Origin: Perca fluviatilis | Lineage: Eukaryota > Chordata > Actinopteri > Perciformes > Percidae | DNA: 64,000 nt | Direction of reading: 5' to 3' | Assembly (NCBI RefSeq): GCF_010015445.1 | Contig: NC_053120.1 | Span: forward strand, 9,764,114-9,828,113 | Part shown: positions 11,101 through 33,467 of the stretch, piece by piece | Position numbering within the stretch: the stretch's first letter is position 1 | Layout: every line of letters begins with the position of its first letter | Notes under the pieces: generated by a model | The model's input: the letters and a program-made list of their open reading frames with translations, nothing else | Told to the model about the DNA's origin: nothing | The model's database searches: none | Position numbers and translations under genes: made by a program

Positions 11101-14100
11101 GATGGTTTGTCACAGAACAAGCCACTTTTTTCCTCGCAGCTTCCATTTAGCCCTTTATTTGTGTTATTTGCATTTGTCACTGAAATCTGTATTACAAAAG
11201 CCTTGAAGAGGACGTTCAACATGTCAAAGTTTCTCTTTGCCCTCACGTAAGACCCTCAGTCTCACTCTTTTTAGGGTCCTAGAGTTCCTACTTAATTTAT
11301 AAAAAATAAGGGAAGTAATGGTACAATGTACTTGCCCCTTTTGAGCTGCCTTGCATCACCATAAATGATCGAATATTCATTAAGGTCCATTATGATTAAA
11401 TCAGAAATTCAAGCATTTTCATGATTTCAGACCTAAATTCTGTAATTATGAAGTTAATCAGGGATTTATATTGGTGCCACTAAACCCGGTAATTAAACTG
11501 CACATTACCTTCTGGTGTAACGTTAATGAAGAATAACAAACCATATTGAAGATTTTTGAAGTGGATATTGAAAATCCACAACCTACTAAGACAAATCTTT
11601 ACTTTTTAATTACATTTGAAAGCAGCAATTCTTTTGCATTAAAATAAATAAATAAATAAATAAAAAAACATTCATGGTCTGCAAATGCCTTGAAGACTCT
11701 TTCTTGTCTTTAAAAACAAGTTTCTCCATACGGCAATTTACAATTTATCTGTGTTTTTTTGCCCCCAACGGTGCCTTCCAGGCAGCGCTGCCTGGAAGGC
11801 ACCGTTGGGAGGCACTGGTTAGGGTTAGGTGCCTTGAAGGCAGCGGTCGCAGCGCTGCCTGGAAGGAGCAGTTGGGGGCAAAAAACACCATCGAGCTGAT
11901 TCTGCTTGTGGTTCATTCTTGATCTGACGTTCTGCGTGCCTTTGCTGCTCGGTCTAAAAGTGACAACACTTTCTGTTTTAGTTCCTAAACCAATCCAGTA
12001 ATAACCCCCACCCACCCCCCCTAACTGCCCCCAGTGTGTGTGACTTTTTTTCTCACAAACTAATTTATCTTTGGACCAAAATAAGAAGATCTGTTTTTGA
12101 CACACACACACCTGCATATTTATTTTTTCAATATATGTTTAAAAATTAATAATACATGCATTTATAATTCAATTGTGGGATTTAGATAGTTGCACCTTCT
12201 CCAAATATGGCTGCTGCCAATAATTGCAGGGGCAGGGCCGCACCTTTTAAGTATTTAGTGTTGGCCATTACCATCATCCGTGACCTCCTTAACGGACAAT
12301 TCCGGATCTTACTTACACCGCCAAATATAAGAACAAGTCTTTGACACGTAATGTGGGAACTCCCAAAACTTCATATCTGGTCTAAGTCTGTCCTTTGGAT
12401 AACCCAGGTGGGATTGTAAACTTGCTGAGATCATTCATAAAGTCTCTCTCTGTTTTGTAGACAGACTGTTTGTAATTTGTATTAAAAATCAAACCGCAAG
12501 TCTGAGGCCACATGCCGTGACTTGTGTGACCAGCTGCCACAGCATGAGCCACAGGAGCCCCAGATTACCTTTCCACCATGTTAACCTGTTCACTAACAGT
12601 TCACTAACCGTTGTTTGTTTGTGCATAATATAGTAATATGTTTTAGTCTTAGTCAGTAGATTGTGCTGGATTAGATAGAAACTGTACCCAAAAGGTTGTT
12701 CTTTACTGTGATTATGATCGTGATGCAGACAGTAGTATGAAACCCTCTCTGGTTAATTTTATTTATTATTTATTTATTTATTAGTTTCTAATACATGTGC
12801 AATGTCATAAAACGTAAGCAGGAAACATTTCTCCACACGGTTCATGGAATACCTGTTATTGAAATGTTCAGTATACTGATTGTGCATGTTTTCAGTTTAT
12901 TAACATCTTCAAAGATACATTCACAAAGACGGTTAGATTAAAAAAATCAATAATTATAAATATATATAAGCATGTCCACAGTAAGACCAAAAATGAAGGT
13001 AAAGAAGAAGCAGCAGAGAACATTCACTATTGCTATTACATTTTTAGGTGTTATATAATCCTATATCTTTAATTTAAATAAAATTAAATGGGAGATATTT
13101 AGGCTGAATCTCAGTTTCTAGACTCCAGACTGTAGCCAAAACAATGCACGTTTACATTTTTACTCATTGTCCTTTCATGTTGACTTAAGTGATTCCATGA
13201 ATCGCGGGAAATTCACTTTGAGTCTGCAGGTTGTGAGATTAGTCTCACAACCTATAGAGATAAAACGTTGAGATTCTTTTCGTTTATGGTCATTTTTTTC
13301 CGTAACCCACTCTGTGTAACCTCTGACCTCAGGAGCAGGAAGTGGACAATCTCTTCTCCCAAAGAAACCAGCTCAGCAGGACACGGATGGAACCTCTATG
13401 TGGTCGACACCGTCTCCCCCCTCACTCTTTACCAAGAGATGGTAACACAAACATACTCACTTAAACTCAATGTCTGTTCTTCCTGTTGTTGTGTTTTTGT
13501 ACTTATATTTATATTATTAATGCACAAGTATGAATGATAATCATGAAAGACTAAAGAAATGGAACCAGAACAAAAAAACGTGTGTTGAACATGAAAAGCA
13601 AAAGAAAGGAACGTGAAAACTAAAATCAAAAACCAACTACATGAAAAGACCCTCGACTGTGACATGCATTTCTCAGTAAAGATTCCTTAAAGTTTTATTT
13701 TTATTTTAAAGTTACAACATTAGCAAGCGTAATGAGATCTGTTTCTATTGCAAATTATTCTGTTTTCAAATATTTTCCAAAATCAGGTTTATTTTTTAAA
13801 TCTAGTCCGACTACCTGTCGTATTCTTTCCGGGTTTTTTTTGTTTTTTTTTAACTTGTTTTAATAAAGTAAGGTTTTAGGAGTAGACTGGATAAGAAAAA
13901 CATTTTGTTCTCTGAATACTTGAACCTTACTGAAGATGTATACTGCATGTTCTTGAGTCTGTATACTCCCCTGTGTGTCTCCGTGTGTCAGGTTGAATAC
14001 AGCCAGCGGTATGCGGAGACCAACCCGCAGGCCCAAAGCCTTCGGCACCTCCTCAGTGAAGCTCACCTCCTCCTCCGTGCCTCCTTACTCCAAACACCAG

Positions 14101-16022
14101 AGCAGCAAGGAAACATCGAGGGTAATCCCACGGTGTCTCTGCAGACAGATACAGATGGACCAGCTGAGAAACAGACAGCTGTCCAGACAGGCATTCAGGA
14201 ACTGGAGGAAGCACTGAGGCAGAACTGTGCACAGCTGGGAGACTGTTTTAGCAGGTAACACACACGTACATGCACACACTGCTTAATATGAACTAAGGTT
14301 CTCTTATATTATAGAAGATGATGCACCAATTTACATATTTAGGGACCAAAATACCTTAGAGAGATACAAATAAAAATCTGTTCTTTGTTCACCTCAAGTG
14401 GTTTAAAGGGGAACTATACCCATTTTCAAAATCCTTATGTTATACTGTATATATACTATGGCCTAAGACGGTCCAAAAATGTGAATAAACATAAACAACT
14501 CTCTCCAAAATCCAAAAACTAGAGTGATAAAACTGAAATGTGTGATGTCATCAAGTATAAAGTGTGAAACTGCTCCATAGACCATGAATTGGGAAAAATA
14601 TATTATATGACACTGAGAAAACATTGTCTACGGAGCAACTCCAGACTCTATAGTTGATAACATCACAAGTTTGAGACTTACTTCTCTGGTGTCTGCCTTT
14701 GAGAGGGAGTAGCTCATGTTCACAAATATTGATCGAACTTTCTTAGGCCATGGAGATAACATTGGAATTCTGAGTTTTAAACATTTACAGTTAAAGGTCC
14801 ATTGTGTAACGTGTTTAGTTGTTCATTATCAAAATCTGTGTTGCCTATTCACAAACTTGTCCTTTTTTATGACTATTTACCACCACCATCAATTCCAAGT
14901 ATTCCTTTTGCCTTGAAATTTTATATATTTGCATTCGCATGAACTGGGGTAGACGCTCCATATTCATGCGCCATCTTTAAATACGTTAGCCGGTAAGGTA
15001 CATACAGAACATACTGCTCCGCCTTTTGCGTTTTCACTGTCACATGATAAACTCCCAGGTGCTGCTAATGCTGCTAATGGGTATCGTAGCTTCCCGTCCC
15101 TGGCAAGTTTGAAGAAGGAAACATGGAGGACAACACATATTCTATCCAAATTTCAGGAACAGGAGTCTTCTTCTTCGCCCAGAAAAAGAAAAAGGATATG
15201 GAAAAGAGCAAGAGACTTTTTGAAGCACAAAGGCTACCGTAGCTGTAATACGTACTTTGAACTGTGTGGTGTGAGAGAGTTGATTGCGATATATAATCTC
15301 AACGCTAGATGGGTGAAATTCCTACACATTGGACCTTTTAAAATAATTTCAGTCACATCATTGCAGTGGTTATCATTGTGTGGTATGTGTTAAGTTTTAA
15401 TATTCTCTTCTATTTAGGAATGCAATTATGTTTTGTTATTGAATAATCTGCTGATTTGATTTATTGTTTAATCTATAAAATGTCAGAGTATAGTAAAACA
15501 TGACCATCACAATTACCTAGAGAAGAAATCTTCAAATTGCTTGTTTTGTCTGACCAACAGTCCCAAAACCAAAAGTGATATAAAAATCCAGGAAAAGTAG
15601 CAAATACTCACATTTGAGAAGACTTGATTTATTTTGTGTTGATAGACTAAAAGATATTTTAGCACTCATTATATCGTTTTCTGTTCTTTAAGGGGCAGTC
15701 AGAAGGACTGCCACCTGGCTCTGCCGTACTACCGGATGTCTGGTCTGTCAGTCACAGACATCATAGCCAGGAACCACCCACTTCCCAGCAGCCCTCACTC
15801 CTACGGCCCTGGCTTCCTGTTCTACCTGAAGCATTACCTGTTAGAAGAAACAGAGCAGATTCTCAGTCAGGTACAGACAAAGCTTCACATGTGCACGCTC
15901 AGACTTGTTACGATGGGAGACTTTTACTATTTACAGATCTGTTTTGAAGGTTTCATATGAAATACATTACAGTATTACATTTATTGTGACTATGTGGAGT
16001 GTGTTGTGTGTGTGTATGTATG

Positions 16023-16114
<92 letters not shown>

Positions 16115-16146
16115 AACACACACACCCCATACACAACACACAAAAC

Positions 16147-16232
<86 letters not shown>

Positions 16233-19200
16233 AATATCTCTCTGCAGGAAACAGCTGATGAGGTCATAGACATTTTCAGCCAATCAGAGCCCTCACAGCT
16301 CGTCAGTGTGTGTGCAAGCCCACCCGTGATAAACATCAGTCCTGCCCAGACGCTGCAAGTCTTACAACATCTGGAGGCCACAGCTGGCGTGTCGGTTCCT
16401 CTGACAATCACCATGGCAACCATGATGCTGCGTTTGGATGACCTGCCACAGTACAGACAGCTGATGGAAAGACATGCTGAGGTTAGAGGGGAGGGAACAC
16501 AAATGATTAGAGTTTACATTTTCAAAAAGTTATTTTTTTTAAATGCAAATAAAAGCCATTTGATAGATGAATATTTTCACACCAGTGTTGCTATTTGTAC
16601 AGTTTATTTTGTTTGTGTAAATCCCTAAACCTTTCTTTAATGTTTGCATTAAATAATTATTGATTACAGTATTTCAGAGAAAGAACATGGAGCACATTTG
16701 CAGTTTGCAATAAATTGCTCTGATCTTATTTCCTGGGTGCAACTACTGTGCCAAGTTATAAAGCTTTAAGACATTGTACATTTCCTGACTGGATATGAGT
16801 AATTCCTACAGTGTAGTCAAGGGTAAATGCATCAATAATTGGGAACAATGGAAACCAGAGGTCTGTCTGTTTGTGTTCAGATGCTGCTGGTGTACGGGTT
16901 CATCGAGGAGCCAAGGCTGTTGCTGCACGGCGGAGGTGGAGGCCAGCACACACACATCCGTCCCACAGCGTTGACTCGCCAGTTGGCAAAGTCCCAACCA
17001 GGACTGCTAGTGGCTGCCATGGTGGCTTTACATGAAAACAACAAAGTCCAGCTGGAACAGGCTGGTCACATATTTAAGGTCCGTGTGTCACCGGCTCCTA
17101 TTAATTTATAGCCACGAGGCCAGAAGTCCAATTATCTTACTGATTTGTCACATTACTAGACAAGATGATTTAAAACAAGGTGTCCTAATTAGTCCATTTT
17201 GATCAATCCCCCATGAAAGATCTAGAAAAGAATAGCAGTAAAAACATATATGTGTGTGACTGTGTGTTTTGGTTCTAGGAGCTGGGCTGTGAGAATTGCT
17301 TACAGGTGGATTTCTGGGAGGCGATGCTCATGGCCTCCTCACAGGAAGCTGTCATCCAGGAACTTCTGTTCCGACTGGTGTCCGTCTACATCGACCGACT
17401 GACAAACACGACGTCGGATGCACACCCCAACGAACCACACGCACCTTCGAGACGCAGGCCGCTGAAGAGCGCAGACGATCTGGTACATTTCTGTCAGATG
17501 CTCGTGAAATGCCTGGTGATGTTTGACCACCACCTAAATCTACTGCTAAAAAATATGATTGTGTATAAATATCATGATGTTCAGAAATCAATTCCTATGA
17601 ACAGTGGCCTGCATGGTTGTTTGTGTCTCAGATGAACTCATGCTCCCATTACGGTGCTCTGTACCCGTGGCTCACTGTTCTCAATCCAGCTCAAAATACC
17701 AGCTCCCAACACCAGGAGGCGCTGTACAAACTGCAGGTAATTTGTCAATGAATAAAATAAGTCTGCTTCTCAAAAACTCTGAATATATTAAATTGAGCAA
17801 GGGAATGTTTTTTTAAACGTATGACTTCAACTTGTTTAAATGTAAGACAAAGATTGTGATTCATGATCTGTCTGTCTCCAGTCTCTCCTGTGTGGTCCGT
17901 CCCTCTCCGTGGGCTCCGTCGTGCCTCTGATGGAGCGTCTGTCAGAGGAATCCTTATGGGGCTTCAGCCTGCACCTCCTCTGCACAACCAGAAGGGGGCA
18001 GTATGACAGGAGCATTGAAAAGCTGCTGGACCGATGTCCTCAGGCCATCATAGCCTACGCCAACCACCAGTTACAAGACAAACATATGGTCTGTACTGAG
18101 CAGTAGCCTGAACTGTGAAGTTTGTCACTATTTCACTCTGCCCTTACTCTGTTTCACGTCTGTACATTTTGAAGTTTAGACAGTGATTATCAGAAGTGTT
18201 ACCCTTTCTGTCTTGTCTAATCTCTGCAGGTGTTATGGTGGCAGAAGCTGCTCCCAGAGCTTTGTAACAGGACGAGAGCTGCCGCAGACAACAGCATCCT
18301 ATTGTCTGCTCTCAAAGGTAGTCTGTCAAAAGTACCCCGGTACTTTATTTTTAGAGATGTTCCGATACCGATACCAGTATCGGTATCGGCTCCGATACTG
18401 CCTAAAACGCTGGTATCGGTATCGGGAAGTACTGGAGTTTATGCACCGATCCGATACCACGTAATGAAGCCCTAAAGAAAATCTACGTTAAAGTAGTTTA
18501 TTTATGTTCTTTTTCATTATAACTATAAAAGAAAGTTCTGGGGCATTCCTTGTTTGCGTTTGTTCATGTTTCACAAAGAGTTTAACCTGAGCCAGACCGA
18601 CAACAAAGAAAGAAATCATATCACATCCATACAGAGATAGTAGTATACAGATGTTAAAACATAATGAAATATATGACACGCTGGTATCGGATCGGTACTC
18701 GGTATCGGCCGATACGCAAGTTCAGGTATCGGAATCGGTATCGGGAAGCAAAAAAGTGGTATCGGACCATCTCTATTTATTTTAAAGCAACACAGCCGCT
18801 TTCTGACCAAGTACAGGAATGTAGTTATAGGAAAAGTCCACTTCTAAGCAGATCTACTAACTACTCTCCCCCAAATCCGTTTGGGGGGTCCATTTGCATT
18901 CGCACTGGCCAAGTGGCCATAGGGACTATAGGAGGGGTAAGGGAGTGATGCAAGCACGGCAACGGTCTTTATAGCGTTAAAATCAGAAAACAAATACACC
19001 AAAAAAAGTATGAACTAAATACTAAATCTAATGTATATAGCATATTTGTCATAATTTAAAGGTGCTCTAAGCGATGTTGGGTGACGTTACTTCTTGTTGA
19101 CCCAACCCCCACCCCAAATCCTTCTTGTCCGTTATTGGCTGAACGCTGGAACACGGTTTGTGTATGTTTGTATGGTCCAGGTTGGATCACTATGTTTTTG

Positions 19201-20210
19201 TTGGTGTGGAGACTAGGCTTTCTACAGAGACCGCGTTCTTTTACAGTGTGTTTAGGGGACCGGCAGCTCGCGGATAGTGAGGAGATGTTTGCTGTATGTG
19301 ACAAAAAATGTTGTAGCCTAAAAAACTCGTGACATCGCTTAGAGTACCTTTTAAACAAGTCTCCCGAAGAGAAACGGGTATCTCTCTCTCCCCTGTGCGT
19401 GTGTGTACGCTTGTAGAGTTTAACTCCGAAAAGGCCTATTTTTAGGGCTTTATTTCCATAGGACAGATGAAGTCATGAAAGGGGAGAGAGAGGGGGAATG
19501 ACATGCAGCAATGGGCCGCAGGTCGGAGTCGAACTCACGGCCGCTGCGTTAAGGAATAAACCTATATATGTGTGCCTACTCTACCAACTGAAAAAAAAAG
19601 TAATCAAAGTAGCATGGCTGGGTAAGCTACCAGCCATGCTACTTTGATTACTTTTTAAGTCAACAGAACAGATAAATAGATAAAGGATTCTATATTTTCT
19701 CACTAGCTTTTCTCTAGTTTATTTCTGGCAGTACAGAGAAGATTTGAAACAGCATTTAGACCTTCACCTGGGTAAATAGTATTTACAGAAGACAAGATTG
19801 ATTAGTTAAATACATAAAATATGACAAATTTAAATATTTTGTAGAATCTAATTTTATATAGCAATACAAGCCAACATATTAACACTACTAAGGGAAGCTC
19901 CACTTATTTTACACATCAAATTATTTTTACATGTCTAGTTGCAAGTCAAGTTGCATTGTGGGTAAAGTAGGCACCTGGTTTTGACAAGTAAGAATACTGC
20001 ATGGAAATAAAAAAAGACCATATGTCTGTGATGTGATGTTTTGACCCTGGGATTTTAACGTGGCCGGTTTCCATGCCAACAGAGACTCTAGTTGTGGTTG
20101 CCATGGAGATGAGCCCCACAGAGTTCCTGGAACTGATGCCTGACGACGGCACGGCATTCTACTTCCTGCCTCACCTCTTGACTTGTAGCCAGAGTCACTT
20201 GCTAGCATGA
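3574..20210 (+). CDS. hps3: HPS3, BLOC-2 complex subunit (23 coding exons found)
   Basis: HPS3 joins HPS5 and HPS6 in cytosolic BLOC-2, which delivers cargo to lysosome-related organelles; human loss causes Hermansky-Pudlak syndrome 3. The N-terminus [10 protein letters not shown] matches human MVQLYNLHPF. Other landmarks are [86 protein letters not shown] and the C-terminal LPEDGT-like LMPDDGT. Coding exons: 3574-3624, 3746-3817, 4581-4674, 4880-4953, 5421-about 5536, 6088-6154, 6589-6671, 7128-7242, 7750-7906, 8013-8095, 9919-10093, 10301-10382, 10508-10665, 13333-13441, 13992-14254, 15693-15870, 16248-16481, 16881-17078, 17279-17482, 17632-17736, 17882-18088, 18230-18317, 20083-20210. Phases join at every border except after exon 5. 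The product is about 1,010 residues; human HPS3 is 1,004. Exon 5 runs into a T-run, and a segment of about 30 residues is absent. Confidence 0.93.
3980..4408. mobile_element. Short inverted-repeat element with 9-bp target duplication (copy A)
   Basis: The ends read TAGTCT and AGACTA. The 9-bp direct repeat ATACAGTAT flanks it exactly (3971-3979 and 4409-4417). It lies in HPS3 intron 2 and has no coding capacity. A second copy at 27008-27477 shares long internal blocks, including AAATCCAGACAGCTAGCT. A 9-bp duplication suggests a Mutator-like or Merlin-like mobiliser, but no transposase is present to decide. Confidence 0.8.
5537..6087 (+). other. HPS3 intron 5 with lost coding segment
   Basis: Exon 5 matches HPS3 up to the Pro-Leu-Ser-Thr-Glu codons (near 5535), then enters a run of about 16 T and unrelated sequence. 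Human HPS3 continues here with a Cys-Ile-Ser-Cys-Cys-Pro...Asp-Leu-Leu-Val-Gly-Cys strand. No reading frame in this stretch resembles it, and the next recognisable exon (6088-6154) starts further along. No clear donor follows the matching part. Confidence 0.6.
8119..8155. repeat. (TA)n microsatellite
   Basis: About 18 TA units lie 24 bases after the exon 10 donor of HPS3 (GTCAGT at 8096). Confidence 0.95.
8659..9755. mobile_element. TTAA-flanked inverted-repeat element, 1.1 kb
   Basis: Ends AGCTCCATTGTGTAA and TTACACAATGTAGCT are inverted repeats with one mismatch, directly flanked by TTAA (8655-8658 and 9756-9759). TTAA duplication is typical of piggyBac and Kolobok elements. No transposase frame is present. 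It occupies most of HPS3 intron 10. A shorter relative lies at 14795-15337. Confidence 0.75.
10444..10506. repeat. Imperfect (GT)n tract ending at an HPS3 splice acceptor
   Basis: GTGTGT/GTCTGT repeats run straight into the TGTGTAG acceptor of HPS3 exon 13, so this exon has almost no normal pyrimidine tract apart from the repeat itself. Confidence 0.9.
11752..11887. mobile_element. Small palindromic element
   Basis: Outer ends TGTTTTTTTGCCCCCAAC and GTTGGGGGCAAAAAACA are inverted repeats. Inside, 11764-11809 is a perfect 46-base palindrome centred after 11786. It lies in HPS3 intron 13 and looks like a tiny MITE. No target duplication could be fixed. Confidence 0.6.
14795..15337. mobile_element. 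TTAA-flanked inverted-repeat element, 0.54 kb
   Basis: The start AGGTCCATTGTGTAA and the end ACACATTGGACCTT are inverted, with TTAA at 14791-14794 and 15338-15341. The 3' portion (CGCTAGATGGGTGAAATTC) matches the end of the 8659-9755 element (CGCTAGATGGGGGAAATTC), so the two are one family. It lies in HPS3 intron 15. Confidence 0.75.
16000..16227. repeat. Compound (GT)/(TA)/(CA)/(TA) microsatellite
   Basis: Alternating dinucleotide tracts include about 38 TA units ending at 16227, only 14 bases before the TCTGCAG acceptor of HPS3 exon 17 (16248). Confidence 0.95.
18352..18775. mobile_element. hAT-type MITE with exact 8-bp target duplication
   Basis: The element begins TAGAGATG and ends CATCTCTA. 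The 8-bp sequence TTTATTTT occurs directly before (18344-18351) and after (18776-18783), as hAT transposases produce. Both ends are full of CGATACC/GGTATCG repeats. There is no transposase. It lies in the last HPS3 intron. Confidence 0.85.
19060..19350. mobile_element. TTAA-flanked MITE, 291 bp
   Basis: The start AGGTGCTCTAAGCGATGT and the end ACATCGCTTAGAGTACCTT are inverted with one mismatch. TTAA lies at 19056-19059 and 19351-19354. There is no coding sequence. It lies in the last HPS3 intron. Confidence 0.8.
19440..19594 (-). mobile_element. tRNA-derived SINE
   Basis: Read on the minus strand it has an A-box-like CAGTTGGTAGAGTAGG and a B-box-like GAGTTCGACTCC, followed by GACCTGCGGCCCATTGCTGC and a CTCTCTCTCCCC stretch. 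This layout, pol III promoter boxes then a unique body, is that of a tRNA-derived SINE. It is degenerate, and part of the tail is lost. Confidence 0.65.
19595..19656. repeat. Perfect 27-bp hairpin
   Basis: Arms 19595-19621 and 19630-19656 are exact reverse complements (core AATCAAAGTAGCATGGCTGG) around an 8-base loop (19622-19629). It sits at the upstream edge of the SINE, inside the last HPS3 intron. It may be an insertion junction product or a short RNA hairpin; the sequence alone cannot decide. Confidence 0.85.
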
Positions 20211-20216
20211 CTGTCT

Positions 20217-20306
<90 letters not shown>

Positions 20307-22181
20307 TGCAGGCCCTTAGCAGTGGTGTTTGAGGATTATTCAACCATGGTAACACTGAAAACACAATATGTAATCTCTATGCTCTGACCAGCACTTTGTT
20401 TCATCAATCATGTACAGGTTTTAATACTCGACCAACTTTTGAGTATTAAGCAATTAAATTGAACATGTAATCAGTTACTTGGGTGATGTATGCTCTGTGT
20501 TTTTAGATGACTTAGATATAGAGAAATAGTAGTAGATATAGAAAAGAATCTAATTTGCAGGATACACTGAACAGACTACAGTATATAGAGCACAGATATG
20601 AATCAAAAATTGTTTTTCAGTTTCCCTGCAAGTTCATGTTTGTATGCGGATATTGCTTTGTAATTCTGTGTTCTCCATTAATATTGTGATGTGTTGTCAT
20701 TTTTGTTTCAATGAGAATTTATTTTTTATTTATGTTTGTATTCCTGAAACTAGTCCTGTAATTCATCAGATAGGCAGTAAGTTTAAAGCACTTCAGAGCT
20801 ATGGAATCATTTATATTGCCACAAACGTGTCTTGTGAGATTGTTGTCAATAAGCCAGAAAAATGTCATTGGTTGTCACTCATGCAGCAAGTATTCACAAC
20901 TTCCTGCTAACCTTTTATTGAAGTTTCTTCCTCCTAAGATAAATCGAAGAAACTATTGATTCCTGCTTATGAAGCGTCATCTGGTTAATGTGAAACTCAT
21001 GTAAGTTAGTAAAGAATAGTTTACTAATTGAGTTTCTTGTGGGTTTAAGTTTGAGTGCATGAAGTTGCTGACAGGCAAAGATTCCTTGTGCTGCTGCCTC
21101 AGTTGACTGACACATTGATTACAGATCGTTCAGTGTGTGGTTTTGTTAAGTCAACACATTTTCACCAGAGAAATAAGGTGTGACTTTAAACAAACACTTT
21201 TCAGTTTGACCCAGGGAAAAACATGATTAGATAGTAGATCACTGTGGTGTTGTATAGGCTACGTCTTTGCAAACTTAAGTAATTCAGCTGTCAGTTGTTT
21301 TGGGCTGTTTGGATACAAAGTTCAAAAAATATCCTACTTGACTAGCAAAGACACTAAAGTAGATCATTTTAGAGCGCAATTTATTCATGGAGTTAAAATC
21401 AAAAGTGACTCAATCATCAGGTTAATGATGAAATCACCACAAATGATGTGTGAAGAGGGGTTGATTAATGACATTGTATTTGTCTTTTCAATCTTGTACT
21501 TGTATACCAGTATTGTAACTGTATGTTAATTTTTATTCTTGGTCCTTGATGTAAAGCACTGTGGTTGCTGGAAAGGGCTATATAAAGTAATATTGATTGA
21601 TTGATTTTTAATCTTGTTAACTCTTTAAACTCCATGAGCCATTTGAGACTCTTTAATCACTTAAATCCATCATGTAGGAACTGCAATCAACAATTTAAAA
21701 GCTCCAACAGGACACTACAGAACCAAGCAGAGCCATTTTAAAATCATCTCAACCAATGAGGGCTTCAGAACAGTCCACAGGACAAATCATATCTTAAGAG
21801 CACAACTCTGAGCCAATCAGAGTTTTAAACTTTGATAGATCTCAGCTTGAGGTAATGAGAGCTCAACTGTTTAGATGTTTGGAAGGCTACCATCACCTCA
21901 GGAATATATTTGAAAGGTTTAACTGAATCTAGAGAGGAAATAACAGGCAGTACCAGGCATTAAAACTATAAAAAGGGAAAACCGATTAAGGAGATAAAAA
22001 GAAATAAAGAGAAAGAGCAGAGGAAAGCAAAGGCCAAAGCAAGGATCTAAGAGAAAAGACAGGGAGGTTTTAAGTGAAGGAAGAGTGAAAAGGAGATTTT
22101 TATGATAAGGAGTCAAACAACAAAGTACAGTTTTTAAAAAGTAAGAATTACAGCAGATATTGTAAAGTTGTATCAGAGAGG
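20211..22181. other. Region between HPS3 and the HECT gene
   Basis: Contains a (CA)n microsatellite at 20219-20303 beginning nine bases after the HPS3 stop, so it probably lies in the 3' untranslated region. 21470-21606 resembles the 3' tail of a fish LINE or SINE (GATGTAAAGCACTGTGG, GGGCTATATAAAG, then TTGATTGATTGA). The rest is AT-rich with no exon recognised. The HECT gene promoter should lie in the last few hundred bases, but no TATA box or initiator stood out. Confidence 0.5.
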
Positions 22182-32652
<10,471 letters not shown>

Positions 32653-33109
32653 ATTGGACCCTCGTCTGGACACTTGACATTTTGCTTTAGCTGACTTTGT
32701 GGAGTTGAAAGGTTTCTGCAGGATATGAAAAACGTGACTCAAAAGAACAATTAATGTACAATCAATGCTTATATATTTCTATATGCTTTATAAAACAAAT
32801 TAAATGTTGAATTTCTTTTCAAAGGATTTATTAAAGAACACAAAATTAACACAAAGAAGCCACTTTAAATATGTCTCTTTATTCATCTTTTATAGGTCTG
32901 ATGTACAGTACATCAGAACAATGTCATTTTTAGTTAAAATATATTTACAGAATATATAAATCAGTGATTGATGAGAATGTATGCATTTAAATTTTTATTA
33001 TGCGACTACAGGACATTAGATAAAAGCTTCTACACTAGATGTCTATCTGATAGTTCTATAGCTTAAGTTAAGGAAGGTATTCCAACAGAATTTAATTCAA
33101 TTGCCGTGC
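32653..33109 (+). other. 3' flank of the HECT gene
   Basis: Probable 3' untranslated region and downstream DNA. An ATTAAA-type polyadenylation signal occurs near 32828 (TTTATTAAAGAAC). This stretch is also present, diverged, at about 61560-61830 behind the HECT pseudogene, which is how the duplication's right edge can be seen. Confidence 0.5.
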
Positions 33110-33365
33110 CTTATAACAAGACTCCTATGTTAACTTTAGTCACTCCCAAATTGACCATTTTGTAGACAGTGCTGCGGTCTCGCTACAGATGACTTTAGAC
33201 TCTGTTGCTTCTCTCAAAAAGATCATGATACAAAGGAAATAAATACCTTGGTCTAGCTCCCAAACCTCTAAATTAAAACAAACCTTGCGAAAGCTTGAAA
33301 GTAAATGGAGTTCCACCAATCTGGAAAAATCTCATTTAGACTGGCAAGACAAGTCTGAAAACACA
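33110..33365 (+). mobile_element. LINE fragment (linker before reverse transcriptase)
   Basis: One frame reads Leu-Asp-Ser-Val-Ala-Ser-Leu-Lys-Lys, then Lys-Leu-Lys-Gln-Thr-Leu-Arg-Lys-Leu-Glu, then Trp-Gln-Asp, the pattern found between endonuclease and reverse transcriptase in L2/CR1-like fish LINEs. It contains a stop and is truncated at both ends. It lies between the HECT gene and the mucin-like gene. Confidence 0.6.
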
Positions 33366-33467
33366 TAGGAAGGTCCTCGGAAATGCCAGCGGAGCCTATT
33401 ACTTGTTGTTCTTAAAAAAATAAGAACAACACCTGGACTCTTATCAGCACTGTAGGCTGACAGAGAG

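Noticed and set aside
11815..11830. Telomere-like GGTTAGGGTTAGG
   Set aside because: Only about two units, inside a small palindromic element; no array.
16000..16233. Open frames of Ile-Tyr and Thr-His repeats
   Set aside because: They are read-through of (TA)n and (CA)n microsatellites.
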